From the NCBI GenBank assembly GCA_037893245.1, contig JBAIAA010000414.1, forward strand, positions 2,270,001 to 2,334,000: a DNA stretch of 64,000 nt, read 5' to 3'. The notes under the pieces were generated by a model, which had not been told where the DNA came from, made no database searches, and was given only the letters and a program-made list of their open reading frames with translations. Position 1 is the first letter of the stretch. The number at the start of each line of letters is the position of its first letter. Position numbers and translations under genes: made by a program. Positions 10,521-22,444 of the stretch are shown piece by piece. This DNA is from Crossaster papposus (taxonomy: Eukaryota; Echinodermata; Asteroidea; Velatida; Solasteridae).

Positions 10521-11030
10521 TACTTAAAGGATTCGTTAAAATCAGATGACTTAACGTCGATCACAGTTTGTTTTATTTGTTTTTGTATAATGTGCTCCAC
10601 ATATAGTTGAATTCACGGGAAGAACATCCAGCGATTTGTCGTGTCTGATTGAACTATCCACAATGGTTGTTCAACGACTACAAGTCAAGCCGTACTGCTT
10701 TCGGCTGCTGTCCTCTCTATACAAATGCTAGGATGCTTCTGTGCTACAGAGGCCTGGCGATGGTGGGACTTGGTATAGTTTACAGAAAGGAATGGGTTGA
10801 GGAAGACAACATGTATCTCTCATTCTCTCTGATTGGTTATCCAAGTGAGTACGTCATTGAGGTCAGTGGCTAGTAATTGGTCAGTATTCCCGCAGTTACA
10901 AACCGTATAGTCTTTGATTGTCTAATGTTTTATTGTAAGCTGATTACCTCGTCGGTCAGTTAGATTCTGGATAAACGTTAAGCGCTGAAGTGCACTCTTC
11001 GTTCGTTTTAATTAATTGTCGTCATGCAAC
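10521..11030 (-). promoter_or_regulatory. Conserved upstream region of FReD gene A
   Basis: About 500 bp directly upstream of the start codon is retained, with few changes, upstream of FReD gene B (37420-37925), and partly as an orphan inverted copy at about 14530-14718. On the coding strand it has a CCAAT box in ATAACCAATCAGAG, a TGACGT half-site close by, and a TATA-like TTATACAAAA about 70 bp before the ATG. Conservation may reflect recent duplication as much as function. Transcription start and regulators cannot be told from sequence. Confidence 0.55.
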
Positions 11031-11789
11031 AATAATTGCCGACAAGATGTAATTAACGGAAGTGGGCTGCGCTCCATGTAAGAACATTGATGAGCAGCCC
11101 AGCGCCAGTTATGATGTTTAAGAATCAGGGTCACTACTTGCACAGTAAACAGCCGTCAACAACTTCAACCAATAGTTTGTGCGGGGAAACTTCTTGGCCC
11201 ATCGCCAAGTAATAACTGCGGGAACTTAGCGCAAGACGGCAGATTGTCATGGAGACGGAATTCTAGTACCAATTAGATCATCGATCTAAAAAAGCTAATA
11301 AAGGCTTAAATATGGTCACCCAAAACAAGGATGGTTGTATAGTGGCATTGTTGTCAAAGAAAACAATGCGACGTACAGTGTCGGCTTGTCAATATTTATG
11401 TTAAGTTTCTGCCTATACATAAATATTGTACATATTTTCTTTAACTTCTAATTATCAGTAACAATCTTCGAAATAGACTAATTCTTTGATTTGAGATGGT
11501 TTTATATCCGTTAAGGATTTGTTTAAGTGTTAAGTTGCTTTTGCTATTGATAATCCCCGACGTGGCGCACTCAGCTTAGGGACGAACACGTACTCGGCCG
11601 TTTTTGTTCCCAACAGCCAGACGCAACTTTTTTTCTTTATTTTAGGACTAAACATGACATAGTTGCCGTCTCACATTCAATACGAAAATGGATTTACAAA
11701 TCACAAGTGGCGTGTATTGTTTAAAGCAGAATCAGTGTAAACAAATATCGGATGTCATGTGAATATACACGAAACGAAATATCACAAGC

Positions 11790-13760
11790 TTGTGGTTTTA
11801 CGTAGGCCTATATGTTGTAGTAGTAGTATGGCAAATTGTATTATGAACAGAAATGCTGTTTTTCAAAATGATTTTTTTTTCAGGTGCAAGATGAATAACT
11901 GGCAGTAAAACATTGATAGAAAAGTATCACAATTGAATTTGAGAATGTTTAGAAGATCTTGGGTTGGGATTGTACGTTAATAGCCGATAACTCACTCGTT
12001 TTGTTTATTTTGTTATATAAATACACAAGAATATATCCATTAATATTTAAACGAAGGTCCATTAATATAAATATGTTAAGGGCCGAGTTCTGACGGCATG
12101 CTGATTTCGTTATCTTTAGAGTGGGTCCACTTATATAAGTGTCCTCGGCAATGTTTTTATTTTTTTTTATATGAAAGGACTTGGTAAGCAAGTAACCAAA
12201 ATAGCCAAAATAGCCAGTTTTAGGCCCGCCAAAACTGTTTTTTAGCTTATTTTAAAGAATTCACCCAGCCAAAATGCAAAATTATATCACCAAATCAACT
12301 ATATCATTACATTAGATGTCACCAATATGCTAGTTTTAGAACATGCGTTAAAGCATGTTTTTAGAACTTGTAAAATTGTAATTTTTACCCCTTTTTATCC
12401 CTCAACTTGCAAGGAATCTCATAATATTTTCTCTTTGGATTTGATTAGAGCTTACATTGGTCTTTTCATATCTGGTGAGAACAGTTTGGGAGATTGTATT
12501 CTCTTTAGGCAGTACTGCATCAAAAATAATAATTTTCCAAAAGTTTGAAGTAATAATACACACACAAATTGTACTTTTATGAATATGGCTCCGTTTTGAG
12601 AGGTGACATGCTTAAAGGGGCTGTTGGGTTCTGTAGAAATAATGCTTTAGTTTGGGTTCTGAATAAATAATGTTTTAGTTCACAACAAGTATTGTTTCCT
12701 CTTTTTATATGCCACTAATAAAATGTTTTCAGAAAATGGTATGTAAGAAATGCTGTGAAGGGGGTTAGTCTAGATTTTTGCCGTTAAAAGTGCTGCTTAT
12801 TCAGTAAGAGTAATTCACAGGCCTACAACTCACTCTTATAATTTGAAAAAGGCGCTAGATTTATAAAAGTATTTTTGTTTGTGTGTATTATTACTTCAAA
12901 CTAAAGAAAAAGCACAAATTTCATTTTTCAAGTTTTGGAAGAAAATGACAATTTTTAATGCAGTACTGCCTTTTCTCACCAGATATGGAAACAACAATGT
13001 TGGCTCTAATCAAATCCAAACGGAAAATATTCTGAGACCCCTGGTAAAAGTTGCTATTTTACAAGTTCTAAAAACATGTTTTAATGCATGTTCTAAACAT
13101 AGCATAAGGGTGACATTTGAAACATTAATTGTTTTCTCGAGTAAGGGCAAGAATGATACTTTGTAATGATATAGTTGATTTTGTGATAAAATTGTGTATT
13201 TTGGCTGGGTGATTTAAAAAATAAAGCAAAAAAACTGTTTTTGCGGCCGCAAAACTGGCTAAAAATGGCCAAAACAAAAATTGACCTGTTACCATGGCAA
13301 CGGGCCATATAATTCTTGTAGTTCTATTTTGTTTACTTGCTTACCTAGTCGTTTCATATTAATAAAAAATGAGTGGCCCCACAACTTACTTTCATTGCCA
13401 TTAATAATTTATCCTTAGCTTTAAACCTTCACAATGCATTTTCCTACCGTTTTTATTTGGTAGGCCTACTGGGACATCGCATTAGCGCAACATGGGTAGT
13501 CGTAAAAACATGGAACGTTTCGGAACTATTTTTGTTCTAACAAAACGATGGTTCGCTAAAAGTAAGCATAGCATTTTTGATTTTAGGTTAAACCAAAAAC
13601 AAAATTGACTATGGTAAATTTAATTTTCTAAAAACTCACTTCAGCGGCCGTCAATAAAAACAAGCTGTAAACAAGTGTAAATAAATGCAGAGTTTTAACT
13701 TTCAGTGGAGTTTTAAATGGTAACTTGATCAGACGAAACCCTTCAGTACTCAATACACGC
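11790..13760 (+). repeat. Core repeat split by an insertion; uninterrupted relative at 19615-20335
   Basis: 11790-12118 (TGTTGTAGTAGTAGTATG to GATTTCGTTATCTTTA) and 13383-13760 (AACTTACTTTCATTGCCATT to AGTACTCAATAC) are adjacent in the copy at 19615-20335. The junction there reads CGTTATCTTAACAACTTAC. The 19615 copy therefore gives the empty site for the element at 12121-13382. Confidence 0.85.
12121..13382. mobile_element. Fold-back (inverted-dimer) element, TIR GTGGGKCCAC
   Basis: Ends are GTGGGTCCAC (12121) and the reverse complement GTGGGGCCAC (ending 13382). Long arms follow: about 12180-12560 is the reverse complement of about 12880-13340 (GGCAGTACTGCATCAAAAAT, AACATGCGTTAAAGCATG, GGATTTGATTAGAGC). 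A single-arm relative lies at 38340-39171. No transposase frame is seen. Confidence 0.8.
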
Positions 13761-14718
13761 CACTTGTGATTTGTAAATCTATATTGAATGTGAGACGGCA
13801 ACTATGTCAGGTTTATTCCGAAATTTAAAATAAAATAACAAGTGGCGTCTGGCTATTGGGAACAAAATCGGCCGGGTACGTGTTCGTCCCTAAGCTGAGT
13901 GCGCCACGTAGGGGATTACCAAGAGCAAAAGCAACTTAACACTTAACACAAAAACAACCTAACACAACAAAAAAGTCCTTAGAGGATATAAAACCATCTC
14001 AAATAAAAAATAAATAGTCTATTTCAAAGATTATTACTGATAATTATAAGTTGAAGAAAATATGTACAATATTTATGTATAGGCAGAAACTTAACATAAA
14101 TATTGACAAGCCGACACTGTACGTCGCATTGTTTCTTTGATAACAATGCCACTATACAACCATCCTTGTTTTGGGTGACCCTATTTCAGTCTTTATTAGT
14201 TTTTTTAGATCGATGATCTAAATGGGGCTAGAATTCCGTCTCCATGACAATCTGCTGTTTGCTGTTTTGTGCTAAGTTCCCGCAGTCAATACTTGGCGAT
14301 GGGCCAAGAAGTTTCCCCGCACAAGCTACCGGTTGAAGTTGTGGACGGCTGTTTACTGCGCAAGTAGTGACACTGATTCTGAAACATCCCAACTGGCGCT
14401 GGGCTGCTCGTCAATGTTCCTACATGGAACGCAGTTAACTTTCTTTAATTTTACCTCTTGTCGACAATTAATTGTTGCAGGACAACAATTAATTAAAACG
14501 AATTAAGAGTTTACTTCAGCGCTTAACGTTTATTCAGAATCTCACAGACCGATGAGGTTATCAGCTTACGATAAAACATCAGCCAATCAAAGGGTACGGT
14601 TTGATAACTGCGGGAATACAGACCAAATACTACTCACTGACGTAAATTACGTACTCACTTGAATAACCCTTCAGAGAGAAATAGAGATACACGCCGTCTG
14701 CCTCATAGCCATCCTGAG

Positions 14719-15533
14719 CCACGCAGAGTTAAACGGGCTCTTGAATAATTGTCGCCCTCAAACCCTGCGGACATTCGCAGCAATCATTAAACAAGTTGGC
14801 CAATACATGATATGAACGTCCACCCCTGGTAAACTGACAATTTCTACCACTATACTTATTGGCGTTTACGTAGCTGTTCAGTCTTTTATGTTTCTTATTC
14901 TGTATAATATATAATAGCAAAGTTTTATTTCAAGTTCTGTACGTTAATTTCTAAAATCTTTCCGATTAATTTTAATTTTTACGTGGGAGGGTGAACATTT
15001 GTGAGAACACCTCAGATGTCCAAGCGAATGTACCAATAGAAATGGGCGTTGCGGTTCGCATGCCTTGGGCTGTTTTTCGAACCCCAGTTTTGTCTTCGTC
15101 TCAGGCTTCATTCATACAGTTTAGCAATAGTCTGTAAAGCCAGAACAGAGCCAAAGCCAGGGGTTTGAAAAACGGCCTTGGTATGTTTGTAACGGAGGCT
15201 CCGATTGGGCGCATGAATCTTTGTGCTAATAACCACGGATCTTGCCGAATGGCCGCAGGGGTTTGAGCAAAGAAGTTGAAATTCATTGCCATAAACAAAA
15301 AAACAACAAAAACTAGCAACAAATTTATGTGTGCTTCGATGAGTCTTCATTTGATTTCATCAATTGTACGAACGGGGCTATTTTTCTTAATCACCCGTTC
15401 TCCCGCGAGCACATGCGCCCTGTTATACCCGTGTTACATGCTCAACAGCAATACAATAGAGCGGTCACGCGTGCTTGAACGCATTGTGTCGAACGGCTGT
15501 GGATGACGACCACGCAACGAGTATTCTATCTAA
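14719..15533. other. No recognised gene
   Basis: Mixed-composition sequence. Overlapping frames at 15101-15350 on the minus strand lack motifs. I see no repeat partner within the window. Confidence 0.4.
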
Positions 15534-16449
15534 TACCCCTGTCACACCGGAGCTACGCTGCCGTTGCGCTCCCACGGCGACTAAAAAAGTTGAAAAACGC
15601 AGTAGAAGCGCAATAGGATTGCCAAGAGCGTAGTGGGAACGTAGTGGAGTCTACCTAGGTCGTGGAAGGGTTTCCATGGTCGCCTAACCTCGGCGATTGT
15701 TTTGAGCCTGCTCAAAACAATCGCGGAGGGTCGGCGACCTGGTCCAAAACGCAGTGAAAGCGTAGTGGGATCTCAAAGAACGTACTACGGACGTAGTGAA
15801 GTCTACCTAAGCGTGTCATGATCGTAGCAAGAGCGACTGATACCCCTGTCAGACCGGTGTGCAATCCCACAGCGACCTTACTGTGATGCAGTTTTCATCA
15901 AAAACGCAGTGGGGTTGCCGAAAACTGGCAAAAAATCCTGAAATCTATGAGGTAGGTAGCTCACAGTACGCTCTTGACTCGCTCACTGCGCACTCACTGC
16001 GCTCTCACTACACTCTCACTGCGACCTATGCGTTCCCAGTTTGATCATCGCCGCGCTCTCACTGCGCTCCCACTACGCTCTACGCGATCTCGCTGCGACC
16101 AAGGCGACCTCGCTACGACCTTACTACGCTCTCACTACGTCCCCACTACGTTCTGTGCGTTTGTACCGCGTTCGCGCGGCGACTATAAATACAGCGAGCT
16201 CGATGTTGCTGGATATTCTGTATTCTGTTGTACAATTATTATGTTCTGCCTCTCTACATCCATGGTAAAGAGGAGATGTACATTGGTATGTTGTGTGGAG
16301 GATATAGGCTGCATTTATACCATTTGTGGCCATTACGCATGTCAAAGTCAGAACGTACTATACACGCAGTATAATCGCAGTATAATCGCACTGTGAACGT
16401 ACAGGAAGCTCCGTAACATCGCCATGGACGCATTAGGGGCGCCATAGTC

Positions 16450-17660
16450 GTACTGGCAGCCCCGTGTGGACGCAGTATGAGCGTGAGTAGGTCGATTGCA
16501 AAACTATTACAGACGGATACGTAAATGACCTACAGAACTACGTATCCTCCCAAAATCACTGTAATGAATAATTATTAGCTATCGGTAGCGTATCCGAGTA
16601 TGCAATTGGCCAGTGATGGTCCAGCCTTTGACAAGTAGGAGCGCTTGACAATTACCATAATGAGACAAAAGAAAAAAATAAAGATAGAGAGGCCCCCAAC
16701 TCTCGCTAGCCACCTGGAAATTTCCATAATAATACCCTTGTGATAGTGTACGGTAGGATAGCTTCATCATTGTTATCACTGGAAATGGTTTTCACCGCGT
16801 CTATTCCTTTTAATCTTTTACAAGCCAGATGTGATTGAGTATCGCCAAGTACAGTAAACTTTGAGTGTATCGCCACGATGGCAGACAAAGCAGTTGCAAG
16901 GGGTCGCTTTGTAATGAGTGACCAAGAAAAGAGAGTAATTCGTAGAGGATGGCTGGTACACAGAAATAACTATGTCCGTTTGTTGACTTATGTTAGGGAC
17001 AGACTTTGTTATCCTCAACGCGGTGCTTAGACCACAGGGCTTGGCTGCAAAATGTGCTCAGAAATCAATTTCCTTGGCGCACCTCTTGAATCTAAGTGGA
17101 ATCACTGCAGTCTGTTAGCTGGGATCATGTGGATCACGAAAAACAAAAATCCCCAATTAAATGTTCACCAGTTAATTAAATATTTGCATGTTTATCACCT
17201 GTGTATAACGGGCGCCCTCTATTGACCAGGATTGGAAATGGGAAAAGATTGCTTATTGCAGTTGCTTGCTCAAAAGGGAATCTACAGAGACAAAATTCGA
17301 TTAAAGAGGAATTAGGATGTGTTTTAATGTCTTAATACAAATTTTGTTCATTGCCATAATTTGAACTTTTTAATAGTGTCATTTTTTTATTGTTATTGTT
17401 TGATTTTTGTATTATAATTGTTTAATCTTTTTTTTTTTTGGGGGGGGGGGGTTAAAAATATAAATGTAAATTGTATGAAAAAAATATATACACGACCAGA
17501 GTTTTTTTTTAGCTTTAGTCTTTGATACATGTTTATTCGTGACGGTAAAACTGAAATTTGTCCATGTCTTTAACAATGTACTTGTGAGTGGCTGAACAAC
17601 AACTCGTACCGATTTACATTTAATACACAATTCTGTTATAACAAACATTTTGCCCATTTC
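16450..17660. other. Interior of the inner transposon, no gene recognised
   Basis: Non-repetitive sequence between the left subterminal array and the coding remnant. A poly-T/poly-G tract lies at 17427-17451. Minus-strand frames here are short and lack motifs. Confidence 0.4.
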
Positions 17661-17674
17661 CAGCTGAATTTATA

Positions 17675-18036
17675 TTAGGGAGAGTCAGATGGAAAGCAGA
17701 CTGTGTGATACAATGTTTCTGTGGTGATAAGATCCTTCCCTTCGATCTGTGAGAGCAGCCACTGATTTTCTTTTTTCCTCGCTGCTTCCAGAAGCTTTCC
17801 TACAGTTAGCGTCTGGCATTGTGAATGTTTGTCAAGGACAGTTGTTCGGGTCTTTTTGTCCAAACTCCACCTCTGTTCTCTTTTTTTAACGGCATATACT
17901 CAACTACATCACGTACTGTTGACAATGCGGATTCCTGCGGTACATCAACCAGTGCGTGTACGATTGGAATGCCAATATGATCATCTCCGCTTTTTGGGCG
18001 ATTTTTGCTTGGATACATTTTTCCACCTACCGGCAC
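17675..18036 (-). pseudogene. Transposon-borne gene fragment with a KLLxAA...DLxxxExxYH domain, frame-shifted
   Basis: Two overlapping minus-strand frames together look like one protein. The upstream part (down to about 17888) contains HIGIPIVHALVDVPQESA. The downstream part (17675-17880) contains CQTLTVGKLLEAARKKENQ, then GKDLITTETLYHTVCF. The switch falls at a seven-A run (17881-17887 on the opposite strand as T7), so one base has probably been lost. The pattern (C-x-T, KLLEAA, LL-x-I, DL, E-x-x-YH-x-x-C) resembles a cysteine/histidine domain I recall from uncharacterised invertebrate proteins, and it recurs at 48414-48967. The His/Cys spacing suggests metal binding, but that is inference. 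It sits inside the TIR-bounded element at 15841-19189, so it may be that element's own gene. Confidence 0.5.
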
Positions 18037-19614
18037 AAGCGTGGAATTGTTTTAAACTCTTTTCAGAGAACAACAAAACCGTGGAATCTGCATCTGAACC
18101 GTGCATAATATACTTTTTCTTGTTCAAATCGCTATCATCTGAGCAGCTCGTGTCAACAGCGCCTACGCTCGCTCTATTTTACAACGCCCGCTATTGGTCC
18201 ATTTTCCCACAATTCGCACAAACGTGCCGCACCACGACAGAAGGGCCTCGTTGATTGGTCGTTGGAAAACATGAATTTTAAATTGAGATTTTATCGAGTA
18301 CTGGTTCGCAGACCGTTTGGGGATTTTATTGGTGAGTTTCCCAACAACTTCCTCAGTAGTTTAAAGTAAAATTTATATAGATTCACGATATGCGTCAAGA
18401 AGGCGCAAGATAATCGGCCATGCCCTGCGGTCTAGCTCTCACTGACATCAAACAAAAACCGAAAGCGAATTAAAGTCCGGATATTTACGGAGCCAGATTA
18501 ATGTCATTAGTAGTCGGTTCTGTTCATTTTGCAACAAATGCAGTCAACAGCAGTGGTTAATTGTCGGAGGACGTTGTCTGTAATGCTGTGGAATGGAAAG
18601 GGCGTTAAACAAGTAAGACACACCCACACACGCACGCAATCATATAAACCCTTTGTTAGAGCCCAGTAAGCGCCATCCAATCAGCATGCACATTGTGATA
18701 CCTTATCGGGTACGTAACCTACGTATCCATCCGTAGTAGTTTTGCAATCTCCCTAGTAAGCCCTATACGACGTAGTAGAAGCGCAGTATGAGCGCGGTAA
18801 GAGCGTAGTAAGAGCGTGACAAGCGTACAGTGGTCGTACTTCAGACGTACTTCAGTCGCAGATTGGGCAGACGGCGATACCAACTCGCTCTTGCTACGAT
18901 CATGACACGCTCAGGTAGACGTCACGACGTCCCAAGTACGTTCTTTGAGATCCCACTACGCTCTCACTGCGCTCCCACTGCGTTTTGGACCAGGTCTGCG
19001 ATTGTTTTGAGCAGGCTCAAAACAATCGCCGAGGTTTGGCGACCATGAAGATCCTCCCACGACCTAGGTAGACTCCACTGCGTTCCCACTACGCTCTTGG
19101 CGATCCTACTGCGCTTCTACTGCGTTTTTCAACTTTTTTTAGTTGCCGTGGGAGCGCAACGGCAGCGTAGCTCCGGTGTGACAGGGGTATTACCACGGCT
19201 GTAGAGAGGCAGAACATAATAATTGTACAACAAATATCCAGCAACATCGAGCTCGCTGTATTTATAGTCGCCGCGCGAACGCGGTACAAACGCACAGAAC
19301 GTAGTGGGGACGTAGTGAGAGGGTAGTAAGGTCGTAGCGAGGTCGTAGCGAGGTCGTCTTGGTCGCAGCGAGATCGCGTAGAGCGTAGTGGGAGCGCAGT
19401 GAGAGCGCGGCGAGGAACGCATAGGTCGCAGTGAGAGTGTAGTGAGAGCGTAGTGAGAGTGCAGTGAGCGAGTCAAGAGCGTACTGTGAGCTACCTACCT
19501 CATATATGTCAGGTTTTTTTTGCCAGTTTTCGGCGACCCCACTGCGTTTTTGATGAAAACTGCATCGCAGTAAGGTTGCCGTGAGATCGCACTCCGGTGT
19601 GACAGGGGTATAAC

Positions 19615-20335
19615 CTTGTGGTTATACTTGGGTCTATGTTGTAGTAGTATTTACATTAAAAAAATATTGTATTACGAGCAGAAAATGCTGTTTTTCAAAA
19701 TGATTTTCTTTTCTTTTGCAGGTGCAAGATGGATAACTTGTAAAACATTAATAGAAAAGTATCACAATTGAATTTGTGTATGTTTAGAAGATCTTGGGTG
19801 GGAATTGTACGTTAGTACCAAATAGCGCAATCGTTCTGTTTATTGTATACATAAATATATACAAGAATATACCCATTAATGTTTAAACGAATGTCCATAT
19901 GTTAATACATGTATAAGGGCCGAGTTCTGACGGCATGCTTATTTCGTTATCTTAACAACTTACTTTCACTGCCATTAATATTTTACCCGAAGCTTTAAAC
20001 CTTCACAATGCATTTTCCTACCGTTTTTATTTGGTAGGCCTACTGGGACATCGCATTAGCGCAACACCGATAGCCGTAAAAACATGAAACGTTTTGGAAC
20101 TATTTTGTTTCTAACAAAATGGTGGTTCGCTAAAAGTAAGCGTAGCAATTTTGATTTTAAGTTATACCAAGAACAAAATTGACTATGGTGAATTTAATTT
20201 TCTAAAAACTTACTTCAGCGGCCGTCAATAAAAACAAGCTGTACACAAGTGTAAATGAATGCAGAGTTTTAACTTCCAGTGGAGTTTCAAATGGTAACTT
20301 CATCAGACGAAACCTTTCAGTACTCAATACTATGA
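19615..20335 (+). repeat. Uninterrupted copy of the core repeat
   Basis: Colinear with 11790-12118 joined to 13383-13760, including GTGCAAGATGGATAACTTG, GGGCCGAGTTCTGACGGCAT and GGTAGGCCTACTGGGACATC. It begins a few bases after the end of the outer transposon at 19610. Confidence 0.85.
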
Positions 20336-20339
20336 AGCA

Positions 20340-20700
20340 GAATCAGGGTCAAAAAGATCGGACGTGTTTTTACCGCAAGGAGCCGTTAAGCTTCTGTAAA
20401 GAAAACACTGAACATTCTTGTTAATACCGTTTTTACCGCAACACACCGCAACGCTTCCGTAAGAAATCGAAAGGAAACGTAAGAAAACGTAAGGGATATT
20501 GGGCTTCCTTCAGGAATCGTGACGCAGCCGTAGTGTACCGGGAGAGGGAGAATTGTTACGAATCCTTGCGGATGGTTAAGATGACCTTACGAAGTCTTAC
20601 GGTGGTGTTGCGGCAGTTGCGGAAGCGTTTAGGAGTCGCTGACGAAGCGTTGCGGTCTAGATTTCCGTAGCACTGCCGTAATTTTCTTACAAGAGTTTTG
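20340..20700. repeat. Degenerate CGTAAG/CTTACGG-rich block
   Basis: Short words such as CCGTAAG, CGTAAGAAAACGTAAG and CTTACGAAGTCTTACGG recur irregularly on both strands. This is probably the subterminal part of a further, uncharacterised element. GATCGGACGTGTTTTT at its start also occurs near 43821. Confidence 0.45.
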
Positions 20701-20929
20701 GTCTAAAAAATGAACTAAAATTATATTAGAGTCTAGCAGCCTTTGACTGGCGCTGTGGCGCGAGCTTAACATAACACCAGTGCAGCCTAGCCAAGTCTCG
20801 CGCGATCCCCAGTGGCGTACAATGCCCGAAGTTATAGCTCGCCATTGAAGTTTGAGTTGACTCTGCTTCTGTTTCTATTGAAAGTAAGTCATTATTGGAG
20901 TGGACTTGCCCTTTAAGTTTGCAGGCACA

Positions 20930-21280
20930 TATCACAGGGTCTGAATCATAAAACTACACAGACTCGAATAAGGTACAGTCAGTGCATGCATGGAAAGCTG
21001 GACAAACAAGGCTCCACTCAAGACATAATTGTGTCAAATTGTCAAATTAGAGTCTGTGCTGGTAGACTACTATGTCACTGTATACAAGTGAGGTGCATTT
21101 CCCATACACATAAAATCATAGCAATCAGTGACATATCACAGGGTCTGAATCATAAAACTAAACAGATTCGAATAAGTCCTACATTGTCAGAGCATGCATG
21201 GAACAAGGCTTCACTCATCACGACTCGGTATATTTTGTCAAACTGTCAATTTAGAGTCTGTGATTGCCATAGAGCTATAT
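20930..21280. repeat. Two-copy direct repeat, 204-bp spacing
   Basis: ATCACAGGGTCTGAATCATA at 20931 recurs at 21135, and the copies share AATAAG, GCATGCATGGAA, AAGGCT and TTAGAGTCTGTG in order. Confidence 0.8.
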
Positions 21281-22440
21281 TAAATTACTATAGCGCTTGC
21301 TCGATGTACAAAGTGATGCGAGCTGGGCGCATCCATGTTTGTGCACAAACATATGGAAACCTCAACATTTTGTACGGCTTTTGTACGGCTATTTGCATAT
21401 CTGCGTTTGTATTCTATACAGTGCGTTACCGAAGCCGATACGCCCAAAACCAAAACGCAAGATTAGCAAATGAGCGCAAACATTTATTTACTTATTCCAT
21501 TTCTTTACCCAGGGTGTGCCCAAACAGTTTAAAACTGGTTTTTATTGGGGCCCTGCATACATCATCAAATAAAATAACAGTACATATAAATACAAGGATA
21601 TTTACAGGAATCCAAAACATTGATACTAATTCTGATTTACGAGATAGGCGAAAATTCGCAAAAAAAAAACCTTTTGGGGAAAAAATAAGAAGGGGAAATT
21701 ATTATCCGGCTCCACATTATAGTGGCAACCAAGTTATAACTCCGTGGATCAGCGCAATTGGCACAATAACAGATGACATGTCGGAGCTCCGATTTAAATG
21801 TGCTTAATGAGATGTTCGCAATATTATTGTTCGGGCAGATTATTCCAAATATTTGCACCACTCAAAGCGAAACTTGTGGCGTAGCATTCTTTTTTGGCGA
21901 AAGGAACTTTCAGTGCCGTGTGGGTCGATTGCCTTGTTTCGCGAATAACTGTAAGTGGTTTGCAAATATTTGTCATGTACAAAGGAGTCATTTTGTTAAG
22001 ACTTTTGAAGACAAAGATAGCCTTTTTTGACTTGACTCTTTTTGAAAAAGGAGCCCAATTAATTCTTACGTATTTGACATGTTGGCCCCAACTTAAAGGT
22101 TCTACGCAGACCTTTCGAGGAGAATTGCTGTTTAATAATTTAAAATGTGCCTTGGTGTGTAAGTAACAAGACCAGGGGTGATAAAATGGTATAAAATGAC
22201 ATTAATTGGGGTTAATCACCGTAAATGTAATTGGCCCCCTCATTCACATGTTCAAACACTGGTGGCGCTGTTCGTAACGAACATTCGGCAACCCCCAACA
22301 GAAACAAAATTATAGTCTGATACCTGACAATACGTCTGGACACTAGATAAGCCCCGTACGATGCCGCTTATTGTACACACTGTACACACTGTACATGCGA
22401 GATGCCATGCACGCAGTTAAGCACGCAGCAGAATTTGTTC
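21281..22440. other. No recognised gene
   Basis: A 273-codon frame on the plus strand (20986-21807) crosses both repeat units and lacks motifs, so I do not call it coding. The rest shows no repeat partner in the window. Confidence 0.4.
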
Positions 22441-22444
22441 AGAC

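Larger units (their letters stand above)
10794..14718. repeat. Large inverted duplication, arms of about 0.93 kb
   Basis: 10794-11720 and 13749-14718 are inverted copies. Examples are GTATCTC, CAAGTGAGTACGT, AACGTTAAGCGCTGAAGT, the GACGTACAGTGTCGGCTTGT block, and ACAAATCACAAGTGGCGTGT near 11695. The left arm begins inside the FReD gene A upstream region; the right arm has no FReD coding sequence beyond it. The centre (11720-13748) holds the single-copy core and a fold-back insertion. I see no short duplicated target at the outer ends, so this may be an inverted segmental duplication rather than a transposon. Confidence 0.8.
15841..19189. mobile_element. Inner, larger member of the same TIR family, opposite orientation
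   Basis: The left end TACCCCTGTCAGACCGG (15841) and inverted right end (to 19189) bound 3.35 kb. Its left 420 bp is the reverse complement of the outer element's right part (19190-19610), and its right part is the reverse complement of the outer left part (15534-15840). This is what insertion of one family member into another in opposite orientation gives. Flanks TGA and TTA fit a TNA-type target but are not identical. Subterminal arrays include CTCACTACGTCCCCACTACG. The interior carries the domain gene at 17675-18036. Confidence 0.75.
15534..19610. mobile_element. Outer TIR transposon (TACCCCTGTCACACCGG ends), split by a nested relative
   Basis: The left end TACCCCTGTCACACCGGAG starts at 15534, and its inverted match ends at 19610. 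Both flanks read TAA (15531-15533 and 19611-19613), a candidate 3-bp target duplication. After removal of the nested element at 15841-19189, the outer element would be about 0.73 kb and non-autonomous. Its ends are packed with short subterminal words of the CGTAGTGGGAGCG type. I cannot assign a superfamily with confidence. Confidence 0.75.

Noticed and set aside
10649-10873. 74-codon plus-strand frame upstream of FReD gene A
   Set aside because: It lies in the duplicated upstream region, and the counterpart near gene B carries frame-breaking indels (extra bases around 37627), so it is not a conserved protein.
16000-16180. CACTACGCTCTCACTACG words considered as an ordinary microsatellite
   Set aside because: Period is irregular, and the inverted counterpart at 19290-19470 shows they are the subterminal array of a transposon.
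20986-21807. 273-codon open frame on the plus strand
   Set aside because: It spans both units of a direct repeat, has no recognisable motif, and its two repeat-derived parts are not aligned in protein register.
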